64,000 bases of DNA. Source: Periweissella fabalis (GTDB taxonomy: Bacteria; Bacillota; Bacilli; Lactobacillales; Lactobacillaceae). The stretch is from the NCBI RefSeq assembly GCF_012396505.1, contig NZ_JAAXPN010000001.1, forward strand, positions 1 to 64,000. Direction: 5' to 3'. The position numbers and the translations under genes were made by a program. This document shows positions 8,570 to 17,652 of this stretch, in pieces (positions within the stretch are counted from its first letter, which is position 1; every line of letters starts with the position of its first letter). Below the pieces are notes generated by a model. The model was not told the origin of the DNA. It saw only the letters and a program-made list of their open reading frames with translations, and ran no database searches.

Positions 8570-9682
8570 ATGAGTGAAGTGAAGTTTGTGGATTTTGTTG
8601 CAAAAAAGAATGAATTACAAGAAAAAGTTGAGCCACTACAAGTTGTTAATGGCAAGGGGGAAATTGTTAATCAAGCAGTTTTTGATAAATACAGTGATGA
8701 AGACTTAGTGAAATTCATGAAATTAATGGTATGGGAACGGACACTACACCAACGTTCAAATGCTTTGACGCGTCAAGGACGCCTTGGATTTTATGCACCA
8801 ACTGAAGGTCAAGAAGCTAGTGGGATGGGATCACAACTAGCCTTTAAATCAACTGATTTTATGTTACCTGCTTATCGTGATATTCCACAATTAATTCAAC
8901 ATGGATTACCAATTTGGAAGGCCTTTTTATGGTCACGTGGACACGTGTTGGGGAATGATTATACTGATGAAAATGTGCAAGCATTAGCACCACAAATCAT
9001 TATTGGGGCTCAATACATTGAAACTGCGGGGGTTGCTTTAGGACTCAAGAAAAATAAAACTAAAGATACGGTAGCCTTTACGTATACAGGTGATGGTGGT
9101 ACTTCACAGGGGGATTTTTATGAAGGTATTAACTTTGCAGGTGCCTTCCAAGTACCAGCAGTTTTCTTTATTCAAAACAATGGTTATGCTATCTCGGTAC
9201 CACGTCACGTTCAAACAGCCGCTGTTACATTAGCACAAAAGGGTATGGCCGCGGGGATTCCGTATGTTCAAGTTGATGGGATGGATTTTCTAGCAGTATA
9301 TGAAACTGCTAAAGCAGCCCGTGAATATGCAGCTGCTGGAAATGGCCCGGTATTGATTGAAACTTTAACATTCCGGTTTGGACCTCATACTAATGCTGGT
9401 GATGATCCTAAGCGTTATCGGTCACCAGAAGAAGAGCAACCATGGTTTGACAATGATCCATTGATTCGTTACCGAAAGATTTTAACTGATAAAGGACTTT
9501 GGTCTGAAGAAATTGAAGCATCGTATGTTGATGAAGTTAAAGATGAGATTAAAGCTGCAATTAAAAAAGCGGATGAAGCTCCTAAACAAAAGATTTCAGA
9601 ATTTTTGGAAAATGTTTTTGAAGTACCAACACCAGAAGTTGCGGAACAAATCAAGGCGTTTAAGGCAAAGGAGGCTAAGTAA
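8570..9682 (+). CDS. pdhA: Pyruvate dehydrogenase E1 component subunit alpha
   Basis: The 370-residue protein is the thiamine-diphosphate-binding half of the E1 heterotetramer that decarboxylates pyruvate and acetylates the lipoyl arm of E2. The G-D-G-G motif (about residues 174-177) followed by an N-N-G-Y-A-I-S segment is the TPP/Mg site. The phosphorylation-loop-like R-F-G-P-H-T region follows near 265. The frame is open upstream to 8516, but AAAGGAC precedes the ATG at 8570. First gene of a four-gene operon; pdhB begins two bases after its stop. The complex supplies acetyl-CoA under aerobic or respiratory-like conditions in lactobacilli. Confidence 0.95.
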   Translation: MSEVKFVDFVAKKNELQEKVEPLQVVNGKGEIVNQAVFDKYSDEDLVKFMKLMVWERTLHQRSNALTRQGRLGFYAPTEGQEASGMGSQLAFKSTDFMLPAYRDIPQLIQHGLPIWKAFLWSRGHVLGNDYTDENVQALAPQIIIGAQYIETAGVALGLKKNKTKDTVAFTYTGDGGTSQGDFYEGINFAGAFQVPAVFFIQNNGYAISVPRHVQTAAVTLAQKGMAAGIPYVQVDGMDFLAVYETAKAAREYAAAGNGPVLIETLTFRFGPHTNAGDDPKRYRSPEEEQPWFDNDPLIRYRKILTDKGLWSEEIEASYVDEVKDEIKAAIKKADEAPKQKISEFLENVFEVPTPEVAEQIKAFKAKEAK

Positions 9683-9684
9683 TT

Positions 9685-10665
9685 ATGGCTACAATGAGTT
9701 ATATTCAAGCAATTACAGATGCATTACGTACTCAATTGAAAAGTGATGATAAAACATTGATTTTTGGTGAAGATGTAGGTAAAAATGGTGGGGTTTTCCG
9801 AGCTACTGATGGTTTACAAGCTGAATTTGGTGAAGATCGTGTTTTTGATACTCCGCTTGCCGAATCAGGCATTATTGGCTTATCAACAGGTTTAGCATTA
9901 CAAGGATTTCGGCCAATTCCTGAAATTCAATTTTTCGGTTTCGTTTTTGAAGCGATGGACCAAATTGCCGGCCAATTGTCACGGACACGTTATCGTACTA
10001 ATGGTACAGTAAATGTGCCGGTTACAATTCGTTCACCTTTTGGTGGGGGGACACATACACCGGAAATGCACGCTGATTCATTAGAAGCAATGGTAGCCTC
10101 GGTACCTGGTTTACGAGTGGTAACTCCATCAAATCCTTATGATGCAAAAGGACTTTTAATTTCATCAATTAAAAATAATGATCCGGTTATTTTCTTAGAG
10201 AATTTGAAATTGTATCGTTCAATGAAAGCTGACGTGCCAGAGGGAGAATATGAAGTACCTTTGGACAAAGCAAATGTGGTTCGGGAAGGCTCCGATTTAA
10301 CAATCATTGCCTACTCCGCTGAAGTTAATGAAAGTTTGAAAGTAGCTGAAAAACTTGAAAAAGAAGGCAAATCAGTTGAAGTAGTTGATTTACGATCATT
10401 AGCGCCAATTGATTTTGAAACAATTGTGAAGTCAGCTGAAAAGACACACCGAGTACTTGTTGTTCAAGAAGCACAACGGCTTGCTGGGGTGGCTTCAAAA
10501 GTTGTATCTGAAATTTCAGAACGTGCTATTTTGGCTTTAGATGCACCAATTGGCCGAATTTCAGCCCCAGATACAATTTATCCATTTGGTTTAGCTGAAG
10601 ATGATTGGCTACCAAATGCTGATGATATCGAAGCAAAAGCACGCGAAATTTTAGAATTTAATTAG
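9685..10665 (+). CDS. pdhB: Pyruvate dehydrogenase E1 component subunit beta
   Basis: The 326-residue protein is the beta partner of PdhA. The [15 protein letters not shown] start region, the D-T-P-L-A-E-S-G-I segment and the I-R-S-P-F-G-G-G block are hallmarks of E1 beta and related transketolase-like subunits; the C-terminal V-V-Q-E-A domain contacts E2. Its AAAGGAGG ribosome site is inside the end of pdhA, so the two subunits are probably translated in step. Confidence 0.95.
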   Translation: MATMSYIQAITDALRTQLKSDDKTLIFGEDVGKNGGVFRATDGLQAEFGEDRVFDTPLAESGIIGLSTGLALQGFRPIPEIQFFGFVFEAMDQIAGQLSRTRYRTNGTVNVPVTIRSPFGGGTHTPEMHADSLEAMVASVPGLRVVTPSNPYDAKGLLISSIKNNDPVIFLENLKLYRSMKADVPEGEYEVPLDKANVVREGSDLTIIAYSAEVNESLKVAEKLEKEGKSVEVVDLRSLAPIDFETIVKSAEKTHRVLVVQEAQRLAGVASKVVSEISERAILALDAPIGRISAPDTIYPFGLAEDDWLPNADDIEAKAREILEFN

Positions 10666-10677
10666 GAGGCTATCGTA

Positions 10678-11967
10678 ATGGCGTTTGAATTTAAATTGCC
10701 AGAACTTGGTGAAGGTTTACATGAAGGTGAAATCGCATCTTGGCTTGTGCAAGTTGGCGATCATATTGAAGAAGACGATGGTTTAGTTGAGATTCAAAAT
10801 GATAAATCAGTCGAGGAGTTACCTTCACCAGTTAGTGGCACGATTAAAGAAATTAAGATCAAAGAAGGTGAAACTGCTACCGTGGGGGATGTTATTGTTG
10901 TAATTGACGATGGCTCAGCTACTGAGTCTACTCCTGTTACAACCCCAGTTTCAAATTCTAAAACAGTGACAGCAACACAATCTGTTCCAGATACACCTGC
11001 GGCTTCAACAAGCAATACGCGAGTTGCTAAGCCAGGTGAAATTATTTTGGCGATGCCTTCAGTACGCCAATTTGCACGCCAACAAGGCGTTGATATTTCA
11101 TTAGTATCAGCAACTGGTAAACATGGTCAAATTTTAAAGAGTGATGTTGAGACCTTTGTACAAGGGGGAGCACAAGCTACGACCGTGACACAAACTACTC
11201 CTACTTCAATTGAACAAGCACCTAAAGCAGTCGCTAAGTCAACTACTGTAACTAGCGAAAGTGTTCTTGAAACACGCGAAAAAATGTCAATGACCCGTAA
11301 GGCAATTGCCAAGGCCATGGTTACTTCTAAACATACAGCACCACATGTAACCTTATTTGATGAAGTTGAAGTAAGTGCTTTAATGGCTAATCGTAAAAAG
11401 TATAAGGTGTTGGCCGCAGAAAAAGATATTAAGTTGACATTCTTGCCATATATTGTCAAGGCGTTAACGGCAGTATTAAAGGTATACCCAGTGTTTAATT
11501 CCTCAATTGATGATGCAACTGAAGAAATTGTTACAAAACACTACTATAATATAGGAATTGCTACTGATACTGATCACGGCTTATACGTCCCAAATATTAA
11601 AGATGCAGACCGAAAGAATCTCTTTGAAATTGCTAGTGAAATATCAGAAAATACCGTTAAAGCACAAACTGGTAAGTTAGGTGCAGCTGATATGCGTGAT
11701 GGCTCAGTTACAATTAGTAATATTGGTTCGATTGGTGGGGGCTGGTTTACCCCAGTTATTAACTATCCTGAAGTTGCAATTATTGGGGTAGGTAAGATTG
11801 TTAAAGCACCTATTGTTGATGAAAATGGTGAACTTGCGGTTGGACAAATGTTAAAACTTTCAATTAGTTTTGATCATCGATTAATCGATGGTGGGACAGC
11901 ACAACGGGCAATGAATTTATTTAAACGTTTATTGCATGATCCAGAATTGTTATTGATGGAGGGTTAG
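10678..11967 (+). CDS. pdhC: Pyruvate dehydrogenase E2 (dihydrolipoamide acetyltransferase)
   Basis: The 429-residue core enzyme moves the acetyl group from lipoamide to CoA. Residues 1-78 are one lipoyl domain with the modified Lys43 in N-D-K-S. A flexible Ala/Thr/Pro-rich linker runs to about 118, the E1/E3-binding domain covers about 122-160 (M-P-S-V-R-Q-F-A-R), a second linker follows, and the catalytic domain occupies about 200-429, ending with S-F-D-H-R-L-I-D-G, which holds the catalytic His. A single lipoyl domain is at the short end for E2. The AGGAGG ribosome site is strong. Confidence 0.95.
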   Translation: MAFEFKLPELGEGLHEGEIASWLVQVGDHIEEDDGLVEIQNDKSVEELPSPVSGTIKEIKIKEGETATVGDVIVVIDDGSATESTPVTTPVSNSKTVTATQSVPDTPAASTSNTRVAKPGEIILAMPSVRQFARQQGVDISLVSATGKHGQILKSDVETFVQGGAQATTVTQTTPTSIEQAPKAVAKSTTVTSESVLETREKMSMTRKAIAKAMVTSKHTAPHVTLFDEVEVSALMANRKKYKVLAAEKDIKLTFLPYIVKALTAVLKVYPVFNSSIDDATEEIVTKHYYNIGIATDTDHGLYVPNIKDADRKNLFEIASEISENTVKAQTGKLGAADMRDGSVTISNIGSIGGGWFTPVINYPEVAIIGVGKIVKAPIVDENGELAVGQMLKLSISFDHRLIDGGTAQRAMNLFKRLLHDPELLLMEG

Positions 11968-11971
11968 TAGG

Positions 11972-13384
11972 ATGGTCGTAGGAGATTTTGCAGAAGAACG
12001 GCAAACGATTATTGTCGGTGCAGGCCCTGGAGGGTATGTTGCTGCGATTCGGGCCGCTGAACTTGGTCAAAAAGTTATGATTGTAGAACGTGAAAACATT
12101 GGGGGCGTTTGCTTGAATGTGGGATGCATTCCTTCAAAAGCCTTAATTAGTGCAGGTCATCGTTACCAGCTTGCGCAAAGTGAAATGTTTGGGGTGGCCT
12201 TGGGGGAGGCAACGTTAGATTTTGCTAAAACACAAGCTTGGAAACAAAATGAGGTTATTAATCGTTTAACTGGTGGCGTTGAAATGCTCTTAAAGAAACA
12301 CAAGGTTGAAATCGTTCGTGGTGAGGTGTACCTACACGATGATCATACCCTTCGAGTCCTAAGTGAAACTAGTGAAACAGCTGCTCAAACCTATAAATTT
12401 GAGAATTTGATTTTAGCAACTGGATCACGGCCAATTGAAATTCCAAACTTTAAGTTTACCGGTCGTGTCCTTGATTCAACCGGAGCACTAGCTTTAACTG
12501 AAGTACCTAAGGAATTGGTTGTTATCGGGGGTGGCTATATTGGAGCTGAATTGGCCGGTGCTTATGCTAATCTCGGTGCGCATGTAACTATTCTAGAAGG
12601 ATCACCGGCAATTTTGCCTAATTTTGAAAAAGATATGGTTGATGTTGTCAAGAAGGAATTAGTAGCTAAGGGAATTGATATTCATACTAAAGCCCTTGCT
12701 AAAAATGCCGTTCAAACTGATGATCATGTTGCTGTGACTTATGAAGTTGATGGGAAAGAAGTTACAATCAATGCTGATTATTGCTTAGTTACAGTTGGTC
12801 GACGGCCAAATACTGATGATATGGGCTTAGAATATACGGGCGTTAAAGTTGGTGATAAAGGCTTAATTGAAGTCGATAATCAAGGCCGGACAGCCGTTGC
12901 AAATATCTATGCAATTGGTGATATTGTTCCAGGACCTGCATTGGCTCACAAAGCATTCTTTGAAGCAAAGGTTGCAGCAGCAGCGATTAGTGGCGATACA
13001 GCGGCAGCCGTTGACTATCTTGGTATTCCAGCTGTATGTTTTACTGATCCAGAATTGGCCACAGTGGGTTTAACGGTCGCTGAGGCTAAGGTCAAAGGGT
13101 TAAAGGCTAAAGGTTATAAGTTCCCATTTGCTGGTAATGGTCGGGCAATGACTTTAGGGCAACCGGAAGGATTTGTACGCGTTGTAACTGATGATCAAGG
13201 GACTGTTCTAGGTGGCCAAATTGTTGGCCCAGGGGCATCGGATTTAATCGCTGAATTAACATTAGCTGTCAATAGTGCAATGAATATTGAAGATGTTGCT
13301 TTGACGATTCATGCTCATCCAACTTTAGCAGAAGTTATTGGTGAAGTTGCTGATACTGCAATTGGCTTCCCAACGCATATGTAA
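11972..13384 (+). CDS. pdhD: Dihydrolipoamide dehydrogenase (E3)
   Basis: The 470-residue flavoprotein reoxidises dihydrolipoamide with NAD+. The FAD motif G-A-G-P-G-G is at about 16-21 and the redox disulfide is Cys47-Cys52 in [11 protein letters not shown]. The NAD motif G-G-G-Y-I-G-A-E is near 190, and the C-terminal H-A-H-P-T-L-A-E gives the catalytic His to the partner subunit. It starts four bases after the pdhC stop and ends the operon before a hairpin. No stand-alone lipoate ligase is seen nearby. Confidence 0.95.
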   Translation: MVVGDFAEERQTIIVGAGPGGYVAAIRAAELGQKVMIVERENIGGVCLNVGCIPSKALISAGHRYQLAQSEMFGVALGEATLDFAKTQAWKQNEVINRLTGGVEMLLKKHKVEIVRGEVYLHDDHTLRVLSETSETAAQTYKFENLILATGSRPIEIPNFKFTGRVLDSTGALALTEVPKELVVIGGGYIGAELAGAYANLGAHVTILEGSPAILPNFEKDMVDVVKKELVAKGIDIHTKALAKNAVQTDDHVAVTYEVDGKEVTINADYCLVTVGRRPNTDDMGLEYTGVKVGDKGLIEVDNQGRTAVANIYAIGDIVPGPALAHKAFFEAKVAAAAISGDTAAAVDYLGIPAVCFTDPELATVGLTVAEAKVKGLKAKGYKFPFAGNGRAMTLGQPEGFVRVVTDDQGTVLGGQIVGPGASDLIAELTLAVNSAMNIEDVALTIHAHPTLAEVIGEVADTAIGFPTHM

Positions 13385-13402
13385 TTATTAATAATAGTTA
13401 AT

Positions 13403-13438
13403 AAAAAACTCGTAAAATTATTTTTTATGAGCTTTTTT
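13403..13438 (+). terminator. Terminator of the pdh operon
   Basis: AAAAAACTCGTAAAA pairs with TTTTATGAGCTTTTTT with two G.U-type pairs, followed by a T-rich end, 20 bases after the pdhD stop. Confidence 0.75.
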
Positions 13439-13511
13439 ATTTGTTTATCTATTAAAAAGCGAACTATTTTTTTAATTTGTTAATTAAAGTTCATATTAAT
13501 TTAATTAACAG

Positions 13512-13540
13512 TTGACAATTCAAAATCAAGGTTCTAATAT
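13512..13540 (+). promoter_or_regulatory. Promoter of the permease T-box leader
   Basis: TTGACA (13512-13517) and TAATAT (13535-13540) with a 17-base spacer. Transcription would begin near 13547 and cover the whole T-box. Confidence 0.75.
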
Positions 13541-13546
13541 AATAAA

Positions 13547-13772
13547 CATCTAGTTACTTATCGATGAAGAAAGAGCAATAATAATTAAGATTAATCACAG
13601 TGAGCTTACGATAGTGAAAAGTAAGTATTAATGGATTTTTATTGGGAGCTTTTGGAGAGAATGACTTAACACGTAATTAAGTTGCTCAGCATGCTGAGAA
13701 TTAGGGTGGAACCGCGTTAATTTAACGTCCCTATGTCAAATTTAATTTGGCATGGGGACTTTTTTTGTCCTC
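13547..13772 (+). ncRNA. T-box riboswitch upstream of amino-acid permease (probable Gly specifier)
   Basis: The 14-base T-box core AGGGTGGAACCGCG is at about 13703-13716. It is followed by a terminator stem that pairs GTCCCTATGTC with GGCATGGGGAC (about 13728-13765) and a T run. In stem I, the left strand AGAGC (near 13571) faces GGGAGC (13644-13649). The same AGAGC faces GGGCAC in the glyQ leader, where GGC must be the specifier, so the aligned triplet here is GGA (13645-13647), glycine. AGC (Ser, 13647-13649) is the main alternative. Uncharged tRNA would allow read-through into the permease. Confidence 0.85.
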
Positions 13773-13791
13773 ATGCAAGTGAGGTATAATT

Positions 13792-15156
13792 ATGCAACAA
13801 GAAAAAAATGAACTTGCACGTGCACTAACTCCTCGGCATATTCAAATGATTGCCATTGGGGGAGCGATTGGAACTGGACTTTTCCTAGGTTCCGGGACGG
13901 CTATTAAAGAAGCTGGCCCAGCAATTATTTTAGCGTATATTATTACAGGCTTTTTTTGCTACCTAATGATGCGAGCCATTGGAGAGTTACTTTTATCAAA
14001 TGTTAAAATTCGCTCATTTATTGACTTTGTACGTATTTATTTAGGTCCACGATGGGAATTTGTAACTGGCTGGGCGTATTGGTTATGTTGGACTAGTCTG
14101 GCAATGGCTGATTTAACAGCTAGCGGTATCTATTTACGATATTGGTTTCCAAGTTTGCCACAATGGGTTACACCATTGATTGTTATTATTGCCTTATTAG
14201 CAATTAATTTAATGAATGTTGGTTGGTTTGGTGAGATAGAATCGGTATTTGCAGGGATTAAAGTGATTGCGATTTTAGCTTTAATAATTGTTGGGGCAAT
14301 TATGATTTTTACAGGTTTTCAAGCAGGTGATAATGTTGCATCATTTGCTAATTTATATCAACACGGCGGTTTTTTTGCCACCGGTTTAAGTGGTTTTTTA
14401 CTAGCTTTTCCACTAGTAATCTTTGCCTTTACCGGAATTGAAATGGTTGGTTTGACAGCAGGGGAGACCGAACATCCAGAAGTTGATTTACCAAAAGCAA
14501 TTAATGCGGTGCCTGTCCGAATTGGTTTGTTTTACGTTGGGGCTGTGTTAGTTATTATGTCTATTTATCCTTGGAATTCATTAAGTGGGGCACAAAGCCC
14601 ATTTGTAGAAGTCTTTGCTGGCATTGGGATTAAAGCAGCCGCGGGAATTGTGAACTTTGTAGTCTTAACATCAGCAATGTCAGCCGCTAATAGTGCTATC
14701 TTTAGTACTAGTCGGACAATTTATGTCATGGCCCAAAATGGACATGCTCCTAAATGGTTTGCTAAATTAAGTAAACGGCATGTTCCTGTTAATGCCCTAA
14801 TTACATCTGCGTTGTTCTTATTAACAATTGTCTTGATGAATTACTTTGTACCAAGTCAGATTTTTGTGATTATTTCAGGAGTGGCGACAATCAGCTTTAT
14901 TTTCGTTTGGTTGATTTTATTAGTAACACATTTAAAATATCGGCATGTTACTAAACAATTAGCAACATATCAGATGCCAGGATATCCAATATTAAATTAT
15001 TTGACAATTATCTTTTTCATTAGTGTGTTAATAGTATTACTATTCCAACCTGATACACGAATTTCTGTTATTGGAACGGGAATTTTCGTTGTGTGCTTAT
15101 TAATAATCTATGCATTGACTAATAAAGCACCTTTACAAAAAAGTAAACACAACTGA
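13792..15156 (+). CDS. Amino-acid permease, AAT/APC family (CycA-like)
   Basis: The 454-residue, 12-segment transporter moves an amino acid inward by proton symport. The N-terminal R-H-I-Q-M-I-A-I-G-G-A-I-G-T-G-L-F-L-G-S-G block and the M-R-A-I-G-E-L-L-L motif define the AAT family. The F-T-G-I-E-M-V-G-L-T-A-G-E segment is the conserved central helix. The Y-W-L-C-W...M-A-D...Y-W-F-P region resembles E. coli CycA (glycine, D-Ala, D-Ser) more than LysP or AroP. The glycine-like T-box specifier supports glycine as substrate; both lines are indirect. It starts 20 bases after the T-box terminator. Confidence 0.85.
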   Translation: MQQEKNELARALTPRHIQMIAIGGAIGTGLFLGSGTAIKEAGPAIILAYIITGFFCYLMMRAIGELLLSNVKIRSFIDFVRIYLGPRWEFVTGWAYWLCWTSLAMADLTASGIYLRYWFPSLPQWVTPLIVIIALLAINLMNVGWFGEIESVFAGIKVIAILALIIVGAIMIFTGFQAGDNVASFANLYQHGGFFATGLSGFLLAFPLVIFAFTGIEMVGLTAGETEHPEVDLPKAINAVPVRIGLFYVGAVLVIMSIYPWNSLSGAQSPFVEVFAGIGIKAAAGIVNFVVLTSAMSAANSAIFSTSRTIYVMAQNGHAPKWFAKLSKRHVPVNALITSALFLLTIVLMNYFVPSQIFVIISGVATISFIFVWLILLVTHLKYRHVTKQLATYQMPGYPILNYLTIIFFISVLIVLLFQPDTRISVIGTGIFVVCLLIIYALTNKAPLQKSKHN

Positions 15157-15186
15157 CAAGCGAAATAAGTACTTAGTTGATTATTC

Positions 15187-15215
15187 TTGTAATTTAGCAA
15201 AATTGATGCTAATAT
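15187..15215 (+). promoter_or_regulatory. Promoter of the rimP-nusA-infB operon
   Basis: TTGTAA (15187-15192) and TAATAT (15210-15215) are 17 bases apart. The expected transcript starts near 15222, upstream of the leader terminator. Confidence 0.6.
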
Positions 15216-15242
15216 AAAGGTTGTTCAAATATAACTCTTAAT

Positions 15243-15279
15243 TGAGTGGGCAAATTAAATTTTGCCCGCTCATTTTTTT
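15243..15279 (+). terminator. Leader terminator (possible NusA attenuator) upstream of rimP
   Basis: A 12-base stem (TGAGTGGGCAAA, 15243-15254, with 15261-15272) encloses a 6-base loop and is followed by seven T. It lies 87 bases beyond the permease stop and downstream of a plausible promoter, so it is inside the leader of the nusA operon. A short ACTC...GAGT pairing just upstream (from about 15234) could compete with its left arm. It may simply end the permease transcript. Confidence 0.7.
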
Positions 15280-15324
15280 AAATAAATTTGATAGTAATCC
15301 AAAGCATTGAAGGAGGGATAGTTC

Positions 15325-15801
15325 GTGGCTAATGACGTTGTCGAAAAAATCACCGAATTGGTAACCCCAATTATTACTGCAAAGGGTTTTTCTTTGTGGG
15401 ATGTTGAGTTTGTAAAGGAAGGCCGTGATATGTTTTTACGGATTTTCATTGACAAGCCTGGCGGAATTACGATGGATGACATTGTACTAGCAACTAATGA
15501 GATTAGCGAAATGTTGGATGTGGTTGATCCTGATCCAATTCCACAAGCATACATGCTTGAAATCTCATCACCCGGAGCTGAACGGCCATTAAAGACCCCT
15601 GAAGATCTCGAATGGGCCCAAGGTCAATATGTGCACGTTTCACTCTATCAAAAATTAGATGGCGTTAAAGATTATGAAGGTGATTTAGTATCGGTTACTG
15701 AAGAGACTTTAACTTTGAACTATCTTGATAAAACGCGTCAAAAGAGTGTCGAGATTCCACGTGACATGATTGCAAAAGCGCGTTTAGCAATTAAATTTTA
15801 A
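15325..15801 (+). CDS. rimP: Ribosome maturation factor RimP
   Basis: The 158-residue protein helps assemble the 30S subunit. The L-W-D-V-E-F-V-K-E-G segment, the E-I-S-S-P-G-A-E-R-P-L motif at about 78-88 and the C-terminal SH3-like domain with I-P-R-D-M-I-A-K-A-R-L define the family. The start is GTG, with AAGGAGGG just upstream. First gene of the classical rimP-nusA-ylxR-ylxQ-infB cluster. Confidence 0.95.
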   Translation: MANDVVEKITELVTPIITAKGFSLWDVEFVKEGRDMFLRIFIDKPGGITMDDIVLATNEISEMLDVVDPDPIPQAYMLEISSPGAERPLKTPEDLEWAQGQYVHVSLYQKLDGVKDYEGDLVSVTEETLTLNYLDKTRQKSVEIPRDMIAKARLAIKF

Positions 15802-15827
15802 TGTAGAAAAACGGAAGGTAAAAAATC

Positions 15828-17000
15828 ATGAGTAAAGAATTACTTGCAGCTCTTGATGCCCTTGAAGAAGAAAAAGGCGTAAAAAAAGCAATCGTAATCG
15901 AATCATTGGAAGCAGCTCTTGAAGCAGCTTACAAGCGTAACTATGACCAAGCACAAAACGTTGAAGTGAGTTTCGACCAAAAGAAGGGTGATATTAGTGT
16001 TATTGCCGTTAAGGAAGTCGTTGAAGATGAAGAAATTTGGGATGAAAACACACAAGTTTCTTTAAAGGAAGCTTTGGAAATGAATCGTGCCTACGAAGTC
16101 GGGGATGAAATCCGCTTTAAGGTTACTCCAAAAGACTTTGGTCGTATTGCAGCTCAAACTGCTAAACAAGTAATTATCCAACGCGTTCGTGAAGCTGAAC
16201 GGGCCATTGTATATGATAAATTTGCTCAATATGAAAATGAAATCATCAGTGGTGAAGTTGAACGACAAGATGCACGCTATTTATTTGTTACCCTTCCAGG
16301 AAATCAAGAAGCTGTAATGACTAAGCAAGACCAAATGCCAAATGAAAGTTACCAAATGCATGATCGTATTAAGGTCTTGGTTTCAAAAGTTGAAAATAAT
16401 GCTAAGGGTCCACAAGTGTTTGTTTCACGGACTCATGCTGACTTAGTTAAGCGTTTATTTGAACAAGAAGTACCGGAAGTATATGATGGTACTGTTGAGA
16501 TTAAGAGTATTGCGCGTGAAGCCGGTGACCGTAGTAAAATTGCGGTAAAATCTAACAATCCTGATTTGGATCCAGTTGGAACAATGGTTGGTCAACGTGG
16601 GGTTCGTGTGCAAGCCGTTGTTACTGAATTATCTGGTGAAAACATGGATATTGTTGAATGGTCTGAAGATTCAGCAACATTTATTATTAATGCTTTGAAT
16701 CCAGCAGAAGTGCTAAACGTAATTGTTGATCCATTAAATGATCGTGCGGTAACAGTTATTGTTCCTGATAACCAATTATCATTAGCGATTGGTAAACGTG
16801 GTCAAAATGCTCGTTTAGCAGCTCGTTTAACTAACTTCAAAATCGATATTAAGCCTGAATCAGAAGCTGAAAACTTTTACGCTGAACATGAAGCAAAGGT
16901 AGCTCAGGCTGCAGCTGCACCGCAAGCACCTGTAGAAGAATCAGTTGAAGCTGAAAGTGTTGATGCTGATTTTGCAAGTGATTTATTTGATGCCGAATAA
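15828..17000 (+). CDS. nusA: Transcription elongation/termination factor NusA
   Basis: The 390-residue RNA-polymerase-binding protein carries an N-terminal domain (1 to about 130), an S1 domain (about 135-200; G-E-V-E-R), and two KH domains (about 230-345; G-T-M-V-G-Q-R-G-V-R and I-G-K-R-G-Q-N). The acidic tail (346-390) replaces the AR repeats of enterobacterial NusA, as normal for Firmicutes. NusA stimulates pausing and intrinsic termination and could act on the terminator in its own leader. Confidence 0.95.
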   Translation: MSKELLAALDALEEEKGVKKAIVIESLEAALEAAYKRNYDQAQNVEVSFDQKKGDISVIAVKEVVEDEEIWDENTQVSLKEALEMNRAYEVGDEIRFKVTPKDFGRIAAQTAKQVIIQRVREAERAIVYDKFAQYENEIISGEVERQDARYLFVTLPGNQEAVMTKQDQMPNESYQMHDRIKVLVSKVENNAKGPQVFVSRTHADLVKRLFEQEVPEVYDGTVEIKSIAREAGDRSKIAVKSNNPDLDPVGTMVGQRGVRVQAVVTELSGENMDIVEWSEDSATFIINALNPAEVLNVIVDPLNDRAVTVIVPDNQLSLAIGKRGQNARLAARLTNFKIDIKPESEAENFYAEHEAKVAQAAAAPQAPVEESVEAESVDADFASDLFDAE

Positions 17001-17035
17001 GCAATAAGCTAAAGTGAAAGAGGAGGAAAAGAACA

Positions 17036-17335
17036 GTGAAACCTCGGAAAATTCCCATGCGTAAAGATGTTGTTACCGGTGAAATGTTCCCTAAAAAGGA
17101 CTTAGTACGGGTAGTTAAAGATAATGAAAATAATGTAAGTATTGATGCGACTGGCAAGGCTAATGGTCGTGGTGCTTACATTGGTTTAGACGTAACAATT
17201 GCACAACAAGCTTTCAAAAAGCGTATTCTTGATAAGACTCTTGGTATTAAAATTACTGATGAGTTTTATGAAGAACTAATTGCATATGTTGATCATCAAC
17301 AAGCACGAAAGGAATTGTTTGGCGATGCCAAGTAA
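17036..17335 (+). CDS. rnpM: YlxR family RNA-binding protein (RnpM)
   Basis: The 99-residue protein has the family P-R-K-I-P-M-R-K-D start, a V-T-G-E-M-F-P-K-K-D-L-V-R-V-V-K segment and the G-R-G-A-Y-I motif. YlxR has been described as a modulator of RNase P and renamed RnpM. The start is GTG behind GAGGAGG. It overlaps the next gene by 11 bases, which suggests translational coupling. Confidence 0.9.
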   Translation: MKPRKIPMRKDVVTGEMFPKKDLVRVVKDNENNVSIDATGKANGRGAYIGLDVTIAQQAFKKRILDKTLGIKITDEFYEELIAYVDHQQARKELFGDAK

Positions 17336-17645
17336 TGCAATAAAGGTTCTACAACTATTAGGTCTTGCACGCCGCGCTGGTGCATTGATTACAGGTGAAG
17401 AAATGGTGTTAAAAGCTATTCGTAACCAAAAAGCTCGATTAGTATTAATTGCAAGCGATACTGGAAAGAGTACGTTTAAAAAAATTACTGATAAAGCAAG
17501 CTATTACAATGTTGCAGTCATTGCCGATTATGATCGTGCAACGTTAAGTGATGCAACTGGAATGGCACGATCAATCTATGCCATCGATAATGCAGGATTC
17601 GCAAAGAAGATAAAGGAAGTTAACAATACAGAAAAAGGAGAGTGA
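17325..17645 (+). CDS. ylxQ: L7Ae-like ribosomal protein YlxQ
   Basis: The 106-residue protein belongs to the L7Ae/L30e/S12e family that binds kink-turn RNA. It shows the L-G-L-A-R-R-A-G start, the [10 protein letters not shown] helix and the L-V-L-I-A-S-D-T-G strand. The open frame extends upstream within rnpM, but the ATG at 17325, behind AAGGA at about 17308, gives the usual family start. Located between rnpM and infB as in most Bacilli. Confidence 0.88.
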   Translation: MPSNAIKVLQLLGLARRAGALITGEEMVLKAIRNQKARLVLIASDTGKSTFKKITDKASYYNVAVIADYDRATLSDATGMARSIYAIDNAGFAKKIKEVNNTEKGE

Positions 17646-17652
17646 GCAATAT

